Shown: positions 1 through 13,250, counted from the first letter of the stretch. The stretch is DNA of 64,000 bases from Metallyticus violacea (GCA_030762175.1 CM060831.1:31199001-31263000), one strand, 5' to 3'. The notes: generated from the letters alone by a model not told the origin. Program-made: numbers and translations.

Positions 1-334
1 TATTTATTGCATGAATAGATTGCAATATTAAAAGAAAGGAATATTAAAAATCACTCGTAAAACCTTTTAAGACATTTGAAATATTGTCCATACACGCGGA
101 GCATGTGCTATAAAACTTCCCACGATAAAAGATAAACTGTTCTTCTGGTTAGTAAATATGCTCACTTTAAAACCACATAAAATAAGCAGCACAATTACCA
201 TGTTCAGTGGCAACTTCGTCTTGATTACAGTTTTTCAGAAAATTTCCTTTCCAAATCAGGCCTCAGTCTTATTCACAATTTGCATTTCGAGTAAACCAAA
301 TTAAGACAAATAAATAATAAATATTCCCCCATCA
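1..334. other. AT-rich DNA, no gene seen
   Basis: I see no coding, tRNA-like or repeat signal here beyond short A/T runs. Confidence 0.4.
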
Positions 335-545
335 GAACTTCTTACTTGCCAGCCGACCGCTACGCGAGGTCAGGAAAGACAAAAGACAAGGTGAAGTGAC
401 GAAGTAACTCCCAACTGCCCGCACCAACCAAGAGAGGTCTGGTGCGTATTGAGACGACCTATAGTAACCAATCAAATAGCATTTCACATGACGTCAGCAC
501 TCTCACGTGATCATTGCTTGAAAGCGAACAAAGAAATATCGATCG
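335..545 (+). repeat. Dispersed repeat with CCAAT box, CRE and E-box (copy 1)
   Basis: This stretch resembles 54269-54455 in the same orientation. Shared blocks are the opening GAACTTCTTAC, a CCAAT box (468-472), a perfect palindromic CRE TGACGTCA (489-496), an E-box CACGTG (504-509) and a GAAC..AAATATCGA block at the end. Spacing between the three sites is identical in both copies (21 and 15 bp). It may be the promoter-bearing end of an unclassified transposable element or a duplicated host promoter; nothing in the flanking sequence decides between these. Confidence 0.55.
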
Positions 546-699
546 ATGGTATATTCCAAAGTGCTACCCACACAAAATTTGGACTATCGTTACTCTCTCC
601 ATGTCTTCAAATAATAGGCAACATAATGTATAAAAAAGCTGGACTTTTTAAGGATAATTCCTGGATTCTGGACATCAGTAAGTAAATCTGAACAGTCCG

Positions 700-870
700 G
701 ACTAAATATGAAACCTTTCCACAGCGCAAGTCACTGTCACACTGCACTTTCGGCCCTGTAACGGAAATTGTGTAGAGCTCCTTCCAAGCATTCGCTTATG
801 CAACCAAGGGAAACCATGAAACATTCTGAGACCTGGGAACTTCCGAATGCGAGTCCCAAGAGTTGCCGCT
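700..870 (+). repeat. Unclassified dispersed repeat (copy 1)
   Basis: The block around ATGAAACCTTTCCACAGCGC and the following CAAG..GT.ACAC.GCAC has a clear relative at 26285-26550. Later blocks (CCAAGCATTC, GGGAA, GGACTTCC-like) follow in the same order with indels. No coding potential or tRNA-like head was seen. Its class is unknown. Confidence 0.45.
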
Positions 871-2912
871 GGTTTGTATATAATATGCAGTAAGCCTATT
901 GTTAATGTTAGTTGTACCACATTAGATGTCTATAGTTTATCTGTATTTCAAATGAGGATCTCTCTTTCAGATAAATTTAAGAAGTAACATTTGGAACAGT
1001 TCCGAAATACTAGTGTTTAGATACAGAAAAAAAAAAACTAAAATTTTACTTCAACCATTTTCTTCCTCAAACCGATTGAAAGATAGCCCCAAACTTGTTG
1101 TGCCTATTTTAATGTCCTTTCAGATTGTCCATTTTCTAGTATTAGTGCCTGAAAGTCACACCTAAATCATAAGATGGAGTTGTCATTTGAAATTTCAAAG
1201 TGGGGGGTGAGTGGGGTAAAGGAATGAAAACTAAAATACAATCAATGTTGCTTTTAAACTTCCTCCTCAAATTTTAAATTAACACTATTTGTTTAAATTT
1301 ATTTTAAACAATAATTATTCAGACTGGCAATTTTAGTGCTGTCAACATTTTTATGCTTGAGATTGGTTAAAAAACAGATTTTCGTGATTGAAATATAGTA
1401 ACAGTTAAAACAGTTCTGTGAGCGGTTCATCGTCAACGATGTATGGGATGAGGACAGAAAATGACCCTTGAAACGGCGAGCGTACCTATTATTTATAACT
1501 AGATCTAGATTTCTAATCCATAAACCTTGATGCTTAAGCACTACGTATTAATGCTGCTGCGAGCAATACAAGAAATGGAGCTAAGAGAGCGGGTCGAACA
1601 ATGAGAAAAGCGTTGTAAAATCAAATTAAACACTTATGTTCCGAAAAGTTCAATTTTCTTTTCTCAACAAGTTGTATAGCAATGGTAATATATTTATGTT
1701 AATTAAAGTGTTTACAATCGTAATAAAAGCTTGCATGTTTTTTAAAGTTTTTACGTTTAATATAATAGTTCATTACATTAACGGCAATGTAAGATTACCC
1801 ATACCAACCAGCTCAACCGGTTGCCCTTGCCCCAGTTCTCCAATTCACTGCGGAAGCAACAACCCGTACTAACTGAACTTCCAGAAAAGGCAACAAGTAA
1901 TCCGGACTGTATAACCAGCGATTCCCGTACAGCGTTTATATCTAAGAGCGGCAACATACGATAGTATTGCGTTATTTAATACCTAGAGGGATATTCTACT
2001 CTTGGCGCCCTCATACACATACACACACACACACATATACAGAGTTAATTTGTTTTCTTCATTTCGACGCGCCTTAGACGACAAAGGGTAGTCTTTCCTA
2101 CAGGGCAGTTAATGTGATATACTGTAGACTCCCTGCGGGCGTTTCATTTCAACGCAAACAGTAAGGAAGAGACTACGCCCACTTTAATGACGTCAGGTGT
2201 GCTACTGTAAGATTTCGCGCAACATCTAAGAGCAGCGTAACGAAAATGCAGGGCGATTTTTCAGAAAACATTTCTTAGAAATTTGTGTTGTCTGTTAATT
2301 TTGATATGAAATGATAAAGCAAAACTGGTGAAAAGAAAACAATATACTACTGAATTTCCTAGACGATCTAATTATTGAAATAATATGTAAGTATTAATAA
2401 GCATTTTAACATTATTTACGACAATAATGCCAATATTAATAATATTAATAATAGTAATTTGATTATTCAATAATTTTACTTCATTTATTTCGGTCATCTG
2501 CATTCTCTTTTGTTACTTCCTTATTTCATTGTTGCTCACGAGTACTAAACTCCACTCTCTCCATAAAACAGTACATTAAAAATCTGTTTATACAAACTTT
2601 TGAACTTCCCAACAAAACTTAGTTTTACAGAACGTAATATTTTAAATATTGAACAAATGATCAACAGTAATTACTAATATTCTTTCAAAATATTTGCAAC
2701 CACTTAAAATCGATCCCCTAAGTGCATCACACCAGATACAATGAGTGCCATTTGTTAAGTAAACCCAATGTTTTACATTTGCAGGACTAAAACATGCTAG
2801 GGATTTTGGATCAAAGTTCTGTAATAGAGAACACAAAATTTAGTGGATTAAAGTAAATAAATGTAAGAATAAAATTTGACAAATTACTTAGCCATAGTTT
2901 TATATATATATA

Positions 2913-2958
<46 letters not shown>

Positions 2959-4555
2959 TGCCATAAGCCAGAGTCAAAAGATTGCAAAAATTAGAAAACG
3001 TAATAATAAGTCAAACATTTAACTATAGCTCTGAAATTGTTCAATGGATTGAATAGCCTCAACACGTAACAGAAAAGGTTTAGTTAGTGTTAAATGCCAA
3101 CTGCTGTTTCCTTGCCGGTACACATGAAGAATACAACGTAAAATCGCTGCTTTAGATACAGCAGACGAGAAATTAGTTTGTGATTGACACTTGGAACGTG
3201 TTTATGCTAGCGGCTCGGCTGGTGAGAAGCTCGTATTATCGGTGATCAATCAGATAACAAAAACACATTATCATTAGAGGCATGACATCATTGGCGTTGC
3301 AACAGTTAACAGTTAACGAACATTACGCAGAAGCAATGCGTCTTCAAAAGAATGCGTGAAAAGAAGAAGGCATTCTAGAAGAAGTAGTATAATAAACTTG
3401 GGTGACTCTAGTGATTTCATTGACAGTCATAGTGAACATAATGAAATGGAAATCGACAGCGAAGAGAAGCAGGAAGCTTCTCGGAACGATGCTCTTAGAG
3501 TGCAACCTTGGAGACAGACAGCGAGTGACGTGATAGCGTGCTGGCGCGGTCATGTGGCGCACAAATAATTTCTTGCCTACTATAGTTAAGGAAGACAGGA
3601 AGAATATTCTCAAGTCACACATTTGTAAACTAGGACGAGTCTAGGTTAGGTAATGGCGTCAGTAACACTTTTGAAATGCAATGGTTTCAAAATGGAGATA
3701 TAGCAGTCAACTGTTCTGTAAAGGAAACTCGTTTAAATACGGTCAGTAAGGTGGCGTTAGTCTCAGCTAAGAGTCAAGAGACAGAGAACGCATGGGTAGA
3801 CCGGACCATGCCCTCCGCAGTTACGAACTTAAGCTGTGAGGAACTGGAATAGTGACCTTGATGCTGGTAGCATCATCCGGAAGTAAGGGGAACAAGATTC
3901 TTAATTCTAGAATGGAGAAACAACCCAAATATTGGCAATCTTTTACTTATATTTTTATTAGAATTGTATTATGCTTTCGAATGTCCGAGACAAACTAGGT
4001 CCTGATAATATATAGTATTTAAGAATAAAACTAGACACATTTCATAGCTTTAGTTTCATAGTATTATTTTCTTAGTTGGTGACTTTGATGCTTTGTGGTG
4101 CAATAAGTAATCATGTACTTACAGTTTTAGAATACTAGTTTAATAAATATTTATTGTAGCTATATTTTGTTAACAATTTCTTAACCCTACTACTACATAA
4201 CGCTATTCATACCTGAGAAATCGCTCTTTTATTTTGCACAGTCTTTTAACAAAGGAATTAAAGTACTTACTGTTATTCCTTGGCTTCTGAAACTATAACG
4301 TAAAAACAAGAGATGAATATCAGATTATTTAATGCAATCATTTACAATTACTTTACGTAGATATGAATATCAATTGAAAGCTTGCGTTTCATCAAAAATG
4401 GGCGATATTTCAACGTACTTTGCGTTACTAAACTGTGCCATCCTGTAAAATGATGTTTTACGTTGAAAGAAAAGCATTTGAAATTAGCTATTAAAACATA
4501 AGCAACACAACAGTTGAAGGTAGCTATTAAAAACATTCACTAAGCATTTAATTAT
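871..4555. other. Long non-coding stretch with short microsatellites
   Basis: No recognisable gene. It holds a short CA tract (about 2017-2034), a TA then TG tract (about 2901-2953) and a 70-codon open stretch at 3356-3568 that is rich in Arg, Ser and Glu. That stretch overlaps an equally open frame on the other strand and matches no family I know, so I do not call it a gene. Confidence 0.4.
2901..2953. repeat. (TA)n(TG)n microsatellite
   Basis: A short TATATA run passes, after a brief interruption, into about 18 TG units. Confidence 0.9.
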
Positions 4556-4561
4556 TACTAA

Positions 4562-4631
4562 TCCGAAGGTCCTGGGTTCGATTTCCAGTCAGGTCAAATG
4601 TCTAGGAAAAGTTCTTTTTTTTTTTTTTTTT
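4562..4631 (+). repeat. tRNA-like T-arm fragment followed by poly(T)
   Basis: A box-B-like element (GGGTTCGATTTCC) sits in GC-richer sequence and is followed by a run of about 19 T. It is probably the surviving part of a tRNA-derived SINE head. No A box is visible upstream, so it is a fragment at best. Confidence 0.4.
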
Positions 4632-6591
4632 CGTATGTTTATCTTAACCTGATGAGGTAGAGTACTTCATAGCTTTCAGGTACAAAGGAATCCGAACTTA
4701 TTTGCTCCATCATTAATTCATTTAATTCAACCTTGACGTTTTAAGTCCACAGATATAATGGTTTCCCTGGTGTACCATAACCAAATCATCTTCACCACCA
4801 TCTCCAGTAGGACAAAGTCCTATGGAAATCCCAGCGTCAAAAGTCGTCTAATGTCAGGGAGGAATATCCTCAAGTTCATGAGTACAATGACCAGGTATTG
4901 AGCGAAAAAAGTATTTTGTTCATCTGAAGGCTTAAAAATTTACGAGACTGCAAAATTAGTTTTAATGTGTTGCAAAGCAAATTATTCTCCCTGTTTGCAT
5001 AAAAACGCCAAAAATCATAAATAAACTACTTAAAAGGTATGTTTTATTAAAAATAAACAAATTCCCAAATAATTTTATTCTATTCTATGTATAACAAATA
5101 ATCACTTTTTTCGCATAACATCCCTACAGAAAATGTACCTCTATTACAAAAATGAGATCTTCAATACAACAAACATTTATAGTAGTAATAATATTTCAAG
5201 TGAAAAATGAAACGTTTAAACCAATATTTACAGTTTAGACGAAAAAAATACTTTCGAATAAAGAATAAAATATTTTAAACTAGTGTTATAATAGGTTATA
5301 TATTGTATACAAACTACCATGAAGCCGACATCGCACGCTCGGTTTTACCAAGAGATGAAATTAAACAGGCGGCCATTTTATGCATGGCCGAACTGTCACG
5401 TTGAAATAAACAAAATGTCCAACTAGAACTTTAGCAATTATTCGTCAATTTGCAGTTAATACATTAGGATGAAAATGATGAGAGTGCTTTTTGTCTCTGG
5501 CATTGACTTGCTGAATCTACAGTTAGACCGCAAAACCTCCTCAATTATAACCGCTGTTGAGACAAAATTAAAACGGCTGTCAGCTAAGCAAACATTAAGG
5601 GTTTCAAGCTATTTCAACAAACAAAAGTCTGTTCTTCTTGCATTTAGAGTGCCTTTGAAGCCACTCCTGTACTATGCCATACGCAATAACGTCACAGAAC
5701 ACATAATCTCTATGTTGACTTTCCTTCTCCGCTGAATAGTATCCGAATCATTAACGGGCAGTGCAAATATACCTACTTTATATATTTAATTATTCATTGA
5801 ATTGCTCGGCAAGGATGTCAATGTGCATTTAGACGCTTACGAGCGTAATGATTTAACTGATATTTTCAAAGTCAAAAAATCCAAGAAACACAAACAACTC
5901 TTTGGGCATATAAAACTTTTTTTTTGCCCTCCCTTTCCGTTCCTTTCCTTTTCCAGGATGGGAGGCTTTGTGTAGTCTCTGCGTTCCTACCCTATATTGA
6001 GTTTAACCGCAGTATATGGAATAAGTTATAGGATGATTCTGTGGTTGAAGGTGTGCATTGATGGAAGATAGCGCTAAACTTCTCTGAAATGATACAAGAG
6101 GATTTGACGTCCTAACTGAGTATGAGTATGTCCTAATAATCTTATATTGGTTATCAGCAATAATTCTTATAACAAAATCACAATGTCTAGTTTTAAACAT
6201 GTAGTATAGGTTTTTATATTTCGAGCATTCATAGTGTTCTACAGGGGATAGTTCACGATGTTTAATTTTCAGCTTTTTCTGGGTAAAAATACTGCACGGG
6301 ATCAGAGAGAGATGATCATGCTGGGCGTTGTTGGCAGGTAAGGATGGGAAGATGAGAATAGATGAAAATGAACCAAGTCATGTCTGAATTGTGGTGGAGA
6401 AAACAAGCTGATTTGATTCCAGCTGTGTGCATGTGTCATTTCTTAAGGGACTTCGTTTTATTCCTATTTGTTTATTTTATTTTGTAATTATAGTTTATTG
6501 TAAAACATTTCATCTAATATCTTATATTAAATCAAAAAACCTACTGTATAAAATCATAAATTTTCACGGTCTTATTCACTATTTAAAAGCA
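4632..6591. other. No gene recognised
   Basis: An 88-codon open stretch at 5469-5735 (+) shows no family features and I treat it as chance. The rest is AT-rich. Confidence 0.35.
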
Positions 6592-6625
6592 CGTACAATC
6601 CGTTAGACCCCTGGTGCCACTGAAA

Positions 6626-6685
6626 TAAATACACCACCACCATCACAACAACGATGACACCACCATCACCATTACTACTGCGGTA
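6626..6685. repeat. Degenerate CAC/CAT trinucleotide tract
   Basis: Interrupted CAC, CAA and CAT triplets just outside the 3' end of a SINE-B copy. Confidence 0.7.
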
Positions 6686-6720
6686 GTTTCCTGTTCCTTT
6701 CTGCAATGATGAAGATACTG

Positions 6721-6997
6721 TTTTTTTTAATAGTGTGTAACGCCCCTTTTTACCGCTGAGTCATCACAGGCGGTGGACACTGATGATACATGAGATGAAA
6801 TGATAAATTGGGAAAGGATTTTTTAAGGAAGAAAACGTTCCAGACCTCAGTTTAGGGTATCTCCCCGTCATTTGCCATTTATGAGGATTGAGAAAAACTT
6901 GCAAAAAAACTCAATCAGGGAGAACGGTCCTGGTGGGAATCGAAAACCAGACCTCCGCCAAAGAGGCCGCGCCTTAACGACCTACATACGGTTACCT
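6721..6997 (-). repeat. SINE-B, old full-length copy
   Basis: On the minus strand it runs from a degraded tRNA-like head (consensus GGTGGCCGAGGTCGTTAAGG) through the family body (GGCAAATG.CGGGGAG; TTCCTTCCTTAAAA) to the conserved 3' block AAAACGGGCGTTAAACACTA and an A-rich tail (T run at 6721-6728 on plus). The box B is mutated. Compared with the other full copies it has several substitutions in the head, so it is old and not expected to be transcribed. No clear target-site duplication. Confidence 0.85.
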
Positions 6998-8569
6998 ACA
7001 TCATGATGTATTTCAGATTAAATTACTTTATTAATTATATTGATAATAATACCTTTAAATGCAAAACAGGATAAATTACATTCTATGGTGAGTCTAATTC
7101 TACCTGGAGATATAAAAGTCAAACATAAATTGTTGGTTCAGCATGTTTCGAGTTTCAAAAAGCTGTCTAAGATTACTGTGCACCGAGGTCTTCCAAAGTT
7201 CAAAACGCTCGAGTCTGGTGGATTGAGATACAATCTTTTTTAAGTCAATTTTTCGGGATTTTTAATCAAGCGAAATACTTTTTTTTTTTTTTCATTTAAA
7301 AGAGATGTCATTATTTACTTTGAAAATCCATTGTATTTTAATCATAATGCACACTTTTAAGTTAGATAATATTTTAGAGATAATTATGTTGCCAATTTAT
7401 TAGAATTTTTCCATTGGAAACACAAATAGTTTGATGTCTTCGTAGCTAAATCATTCAGGATGCGCTCGGCATCTTATATCTTTTTTGTTTGCTGCCAGTG
7501 TAATCCTGGGAGGAGGTTAATCTTTAGAGCCTGATGTAAAATATTTTGAACAGATGATATCAAATAATTAAACTTCTGCCCAATTTTCTCGATGAAAAGT
7601 GAGTTTCTGAAGCATTCAAACTAACATTTGTCATGTCCTTTGCTACCTGCTAAATTATTGTCCCCCTTAAAACAACGTACAGTATCTTTCCGTAAATAGT
7701 CCATTTCAAAGGATGTTCCTCTATCATCAAGAGTGTCCTTAAATCTTGAATATGTCTGAGCCTCACAAGACATGAGTAAAGCATATTTATGATAAGTAAT
7801 CATATGTGATTCCAGTCCCTACACTTACTGCACTTTTCCATGAGTTTAGCCCTTATTTTCAAAACTATTTCCCACCCAAATTCCACCTTAGATTTTTCTC
7901 TAGCAGCAGCTCCAAGCTGCCCAAGAGGACCTCCTGTGTTTCTGTGACAACATTTACTGCACCTGTGAAAGGAATTCCTCTTCCCCCCCCCCCCCCAGAA
8001 TTTCAATTTTTGTAGGAAGGCTCCCAAGGTGCCACTTATGTATGCTAAACGTCCCTTTTCCAGGTTAATCTAACGAACACTTGCTGAAGCCATTGCAGCA
8101 AACAATTCTGCGTTGAATTTTATTTTGTTTGTCACCTTCTGGTAGTAATGACTGGCTTATTGTCTGGCAGCGTTGCTTAGATTACGTACTGTATTTTCAT
8201 TTTGTTGCGATGGAATTTATTTTCACATGTAACCCGCGTACAAAAAAAAAAAAAAAAAAAAAAAAACATGAATGTTTCAATTACGTCCTAACTAACGGAG
8301 GTTAGAGACAAGCGCTTGTCAGAAACAGTGAACATCGTAATATTGAAATACAATATATAATGAAGGAAAATATTAAATAATTGTAACTACTTCTTTGAAG
8401 CAACACTGGCAGAAGAGGACTTGGTAATTTGTTGTAAAATTAGACTCATTTGACAACGATTTGTTTAGCGTTACGCTCCTAGGAGATGTTCGCTTTCTGC
8501 TTTCCGATCCTTTCAGATGATCTGACGTGACCCTTAGCACCCGCAGTACTTCTAACGTTACTAGAAGCA
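6998..8569. other. No gene recognised; homopolymer tracts
   Basis: Contains a poly(C) run near 7984-7996 and a poly(A) run of about 23 at 8244-8266. A pair of overlapping open stretches around 7806-8027 on both strands has no family signature. Confidence 0.4.
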
Positions 8570-8910
8570 CGTCGGGCCGGAGATTCGAGCCTTCGGGAAG
8601 TCGTCAGGGTATATGGTCCCCGCGACTCAAGGTAAATTGAGTATAAGCGGCGTAGTGTTCTTGCGTAGTGTCAGGATGATGAAGCACCTAAAAGAGCTCG
8701 GGTTACTCATCTGATGCTAGATTAGGCCGCCCTACCAGTTTTACTATAGCTTAGTCAGATGCTTAAGGCGCGGATAATCAGTGTATCTGCTTTCACCCCG
8801 AAAGGGGTGGGGGAGTCGGTTTAGCCTCTAAATGCCATCCCAATGGAAAAACTCACCAGGGTGGTGCTTCAGGCGTATACCTTGCTGGTTATGGCAGGGA
8901 TCCTCGTTTA
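8570..8910. repeat. GC-rich block of unknown origin
   Basis: About 340 bp clearly richer in GC than the surroundings, with several local stem-like motifs such as CCCCGAAAGGGG. No long open frame and no tRNA-like head. It looks like an inserted element, but no second copy is seen in this window. Confidence 0.3.
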
Positions 8911-10607
8911 ACTTTGGCATTATTTTAGCTTAATGTACAACGCTAGAATCAAAAGGTTGTATCAAATTGCGCAACAACAATGAACCACGGTTTTAGTGAT
9001 TTCTACAAGCGAACAGTGATACTACATTCTTAAATTTAACTTCCAACTATGGCGCGGTCTGCTGTTAAATCTTAAAACTTTAGACGAATCAAACATGTGC
9101 CTGCCCCACCAGTTACAGTACTTCTTCCATGGTATTACTTTTTCAATTAATTCTGTTGCTGTTAAAGTGGTTGATTTTAAAAGAGGAAAAATTTAAAGAC
9201 CGAAATAAGTATTTACAGGCTTCAATTACACTTATCCACTTATCAACAAAACAGGCAAATTTTACCACTTTAGAACTCTGTATTTTAATTATAAGGGTCT
9301 ATAATGGGTATTTTTATTAAAGATCCTATCCTTCTGTGCGCAGAAATAATAGATAAAAAAGGAAATGTTGCAGCTTTACTTATTACAAATTTGGTTTTCT
9401 ATGAAAACTATAAATTTTGTTATTCAATAGAATATACAATTAAAGATATCCTTAATTACGTCATGAACGTTAACACAGTTAAGAGTGGCTTTGCATAAAA
9501 TTGTTGGATTATATTTTTATATTTATAAACGAAATAATATTTGCTCTTCTAAGCATATAAGTGCATGTTAAATGCAGATAGGTTGTAAAGATTTGTTATT
9601 TATTGCTACTGGAACTAGATTGAAGAATATTCCGCTGCTAAAAATAAACCTACTTAGTAATATCTTCTTGCAGTTAACACAGAGAACGAAATGGACGTCG
9701 ATCAAATCCAGAACGACAGCTAATTGCAGAAACTGGGGCGCATGTCCACGCAATAATGAAAATCCAAAAGTCAATGAAGAACTGCGTCACCACAAGAATG
9801 ATGCATGTTGCCAATTAAACGGCTGACTGTTACGATCACAGAGCATGACGGATAAGAGCTTTGCAATTAATTTCATGGATAAAAACAAAGCCTCTGGATT
9901 ATGCCCGCAGTCAGTCTTCCCTGTGAAGTACATTCGATTATATTCGGATTAGTTCATGCAGTGTCGCCAGGTAACGAAATTAATTCTGAGAGTGGTAGTC
10001 CTTTCGAATAAAATGTCGTTTTAACATCATACTCCTCTTATCAGATATTGTTTGGTAAATGACCTATGCATATTGTTGCATCAGTCACAATCTACAACAT
10101 CGTTACTCATTTGAACACTAATAATGAAAAGAATGCTTGCCTATTACAAAGCTTATTTGTATTGCAGCTTTGGGGAATAGCTGCAATTTCCGTTTATGGT
10201 GAATGTGTAACAAACGTAATACGGTTGTTTTCATTTCTCCTTCGAAAGCAACTGAATGTTATTAGCAGAAAACAGATCGCAGTGTACATACACCGGCTGT
10301 TACATTTATAAATATATTAATTTTCAGTCAAGATATGCATATCATTGGAATGTTTGTTGTTTATATGTAGTATCATTAAATTTACAAAAACCATTGTTTT
10401 AAATAACATTGGCGAACAAAAGAATTTTGTGTCATACCTCCAGAGTGAAAATAGCTACTTATTATGGAAAATGATGCGATTATTCCGATAAAGACTTTGG
10501 ATTTTTCCTATCTGGTTTTGTTCGAAAAGTCAAATACTGCCATTTTTAATTGGCAATTTAAATGTCAAATTAAAAGTGACTTTTTAGGACATTTAAATGT
10601 ACTTATT
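8911..10607. other. No gene recognised
   Basis: AT-rich. Open stretches of 60-85 codons (for example 9304-9498 and 10066-10311) are low-complexity and carry no motif I recognise. Confidence 0.4.
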
Positions 10608-10713
10608 AGTCTAAATAACAATAAATTATATAATATAATTATATATTATATTATATAATTATATATATTCATTTATTGTTATAATAAAATATACATAAAT
10701 GAATATATATTCA

Positions 10714-10744
<31 letters not shown>

Positions 10745-10745
10745 C
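10608..10745. repeat. AT-only palindromic hairpin and (TA)n tract
   Basis: AACAATAAAT near 10617 is answered by ATTTATTGTT near 10671, around a core made almost only of AT, TTA and TATA steps. A second small palindrome (AAATGAATATATATTCATTT) and a (TA)n run follow. This is a strong hairpin or cruciform candidate. Confidence 0.7.
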
Positions 10746-10789
10746 TGATTAAAACATTAACAATAAAAAAACTTCATAGTCCTAAAAAT

Positions 10790-10985
10790 GCTTGCTGCCT
10801 GTGTATTCAGAAAGACTGTCCGTCTTCAGAACCAATGACCTTGGTCGCGTTTTTCATTGAGGCTATGTCCTGATGAAAACGCTCTCCCTGTTCATCACTA
10901 ACGGCATCCAATTTTTAATAATATGCAGATTGTGAAATGCACTGTATCCTGGATAAATCTAACAAGATGCGGCCGGAAATTCAAG
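10790..10985 (-). pseudogene. Relic of a conserved arthropod repeat-associated protein (SDEQGERFHQDI motif)
   Basis: On the minus strand, 10915 to about 10810 translates to a run containing LDAVSDEQGERFHQDIASM and then a stop. From memory, SDEQGERFHQDI followed by a 'RYQG..' segment and a DYCW motif marks a protein family copied many times in insect and cnidarian genomes. Here the reading frame leaves the family pattern after ASM and ends within about 20 codons. The upstream part (RPHLVRFIQDTVHF in another frame) suggests a frameshift just before the motif. I therefore call a dead fragment. Its biochemical function is not known to me, and a transposon origin is an inference. Confidence 0.6.
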
Positions 10986-12595
10986 GCACTATTGTAGTCC
11001 GGTATATCAAAGAAAATTTACGATAGCGCATCAGATGTATAAGTATCGTTTTCATTACGGATAATCCGTATTTAAAAAACTCCCTTATCGTGTCATTGTT
11101 GCTGTTTTAAGTTCCGCGCTGTTGTTACAGTGATTATATTATTACAATCAATAATGTCAACTGAGATCACAAACACCGCCCGTTCACAGTGAAAGCGAAA
11201 TTCTGTATAGACCTATTTACCCGATTTTAAAGTTTGTGTCTTTCTATTATCTGTTCTACCCTAACGTAAATACAATCATGTGGTGCACCTCTTTTCTCAT
11301 TGGCTCCAGGACGGATTACACCCCTGATGTTCGGCACAGTAGTCCCTAAAGGAATTTACAGTTTAGACTTTAATAAGGGCTGGTTTTCATTGAGAAAATC
11401 ATATTAGCGAATACTGTAACAATCATGAGAGATTCCAGTCGTTATGTATTCGTTATTATGCACTTTAATTGTTAGTAATTTACGCACCGGTAAATCTATA
11501 CAGCACATTCAATTTCAATGCACAGATGCGCCATGTTGAATGTATGTATTTCTCCTGCTAGTGTTGTAAAGTACTATCAATAAAATTCGTTGAAAAAGGG
11601 CGAAAATGTTATTGTAAAATTTTTTATTAATGAAGTTTGTAAAAAGTAACCAGGGCTAATAATTAAATACGTTGCACCAGCTGTTTGTAGTACTAATAGT
11701 TCTCCTTAACCAAGGAACCATTCGCCGCAGAGTGATACATATTTTTTACGAAAGGATAGAAGTAAAGAAAACACATCATAGGAGGGACGAATACATTTGA
11801 AACCGTAAAGCATTTCCTTTTTAAAATAAAATCCTCCCTAAAACATTATTTACAACAGCTACATTGAAACAATCGCTTCTTGTTCCTATCAATGAAGCAT
11901 TAAACTATAACAACAAAAAATTGCAAAAGTAACAACATATGTAATTACATAAATAGAAGAAATAGATGGCAACGCACAATAAAGGCAAAAAATAAAGACT
12001 TCTATAATGTTTGATAGTTCAAGGATATCATTTCTGCAGTCATTTCCTACATCACCAAAGGGGCATTTTGCTATAAATCCGAGCTCTATGCTTCAATGAA
12101 AATCTGAACTCCCATTCGCCATAGTTTCACAGCATATCCTTGAAATTTATAGATCCTATTCAAACCGAAGAAATGAGAAAGAAATTAACGCTAAAATTAA
12201 ATTGTATCTTGAAGTTTAATATCTGAATTGTGTTTAATTTATGAGAAGCTTTACATAAAGTGAAGGTGAAAGAGTTAATCTGGTTTTCTGCTTTCACCTG
12301 ATTAGTTCATATGCCAGATTAAATTACATTCGATTTTATTATAGAAAAGTATCGATTTAGTGCAAATGTGATGATTTAAATACAACACTTTTCACTATGT
12401 GAAAATGCTCTTGGTTAACTAATATGTGTGTCCTTACATATAATCGTTTTCCTTCTTGCTCTTTTTTAATTTAAAAACCATGCTAACTTAAATATAGCTC
12501 AAAACTGCAGTATAAACATCAAACTTTACTTTAAGCAAACGAAAGAACAACGACCGCAGAACTCTATAATTTCAAATCAGAATTTCCGCCGAAGC
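10986..12595. other. No gene recognised
   Basis: AT-rich sequence without tRNA-like, protein-like or tandem features that I can support. Confidence 0.4.
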
Positions 12596-12605
12596 ACGTG
12601 ATGGA

Positions 12606-12904
12606 TTTTTTTTTTTTGATTGATTTATTTATGCACGCTCTTTAACATCTCAGGTCATCAGCGTCCCATTCAGCGCAGGGCGTGAAACGGCCGACAAATT
12701 TTGCTCAGAGACCTCTCTTTCAGGCTTGAGGTTCTTTTTCGCGCCGTAAATGTACGACACGGGACCCACGGCTTTACTTCCCTTCCGAAGGAAGCCATAC
12801 TTAGGATTTTTACGCCCGAAAAAAAAATCCATCAGTCCTCGCCGGGTTCGAACCCGCGATCTTGGATTTAGGAGGCAATGGTTACCACTATACCACCAGG
12901 ACCG
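12606..12904 (-). repeat. SINE-A, full-length, with 10-bp target-site duplication
   Basis: Minus-strand tRNA-derived SINE: head GTCCTGGTGGTATAGTGGTA with A box, box B GGGTTCGAACCC, body with AAAAATCCTAAGTATGGCTT, and 3' end TGAGATGTTAAAGAGCGT followed by an A-rich tail. It is flanked by ACGTGATGGA at 12596-12605 and 12905-12914, a perfect target-site duplication. One of the best preserved copies here. The 99-codon open stretch inside is incidental. Confidence 0.95.
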
Positions 12905-13250
12905 ACGTGATGGAAAAAGCAGACAGATGTTCCCTTTACATAGTAGCAAGTCATGTTTAGCAAAACATTAAAGAGTCTTAGATGCAAAAATTGCAACCTA
13001 AAATTATATCATTCGCTTCTGAGAAACGTTAAAATGTTAAATAATTTATTGTACTTTATGGATAATGTTGAGATGATATTGATCATAAACTTATGTGTTT
13101 TCCATTTACGCTTTATCTTTATCGGAATTATCTAAATACGCCACAGAATTTATTACAAACCAATAATATTACAACTTTCGTGTCAACACCACACCTCATT
13201 ACCACGTTTGTTTTTTATTACTCGTGATGAAGGTTTGGCACAAAATGTTA

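Noticed and set aside
3356..3568. 70-codon Arg/Ser/Glu-rich frame
   Set aside because: Low-complexity, overlapped by an antisense frame of 92 codons, with no known motif.
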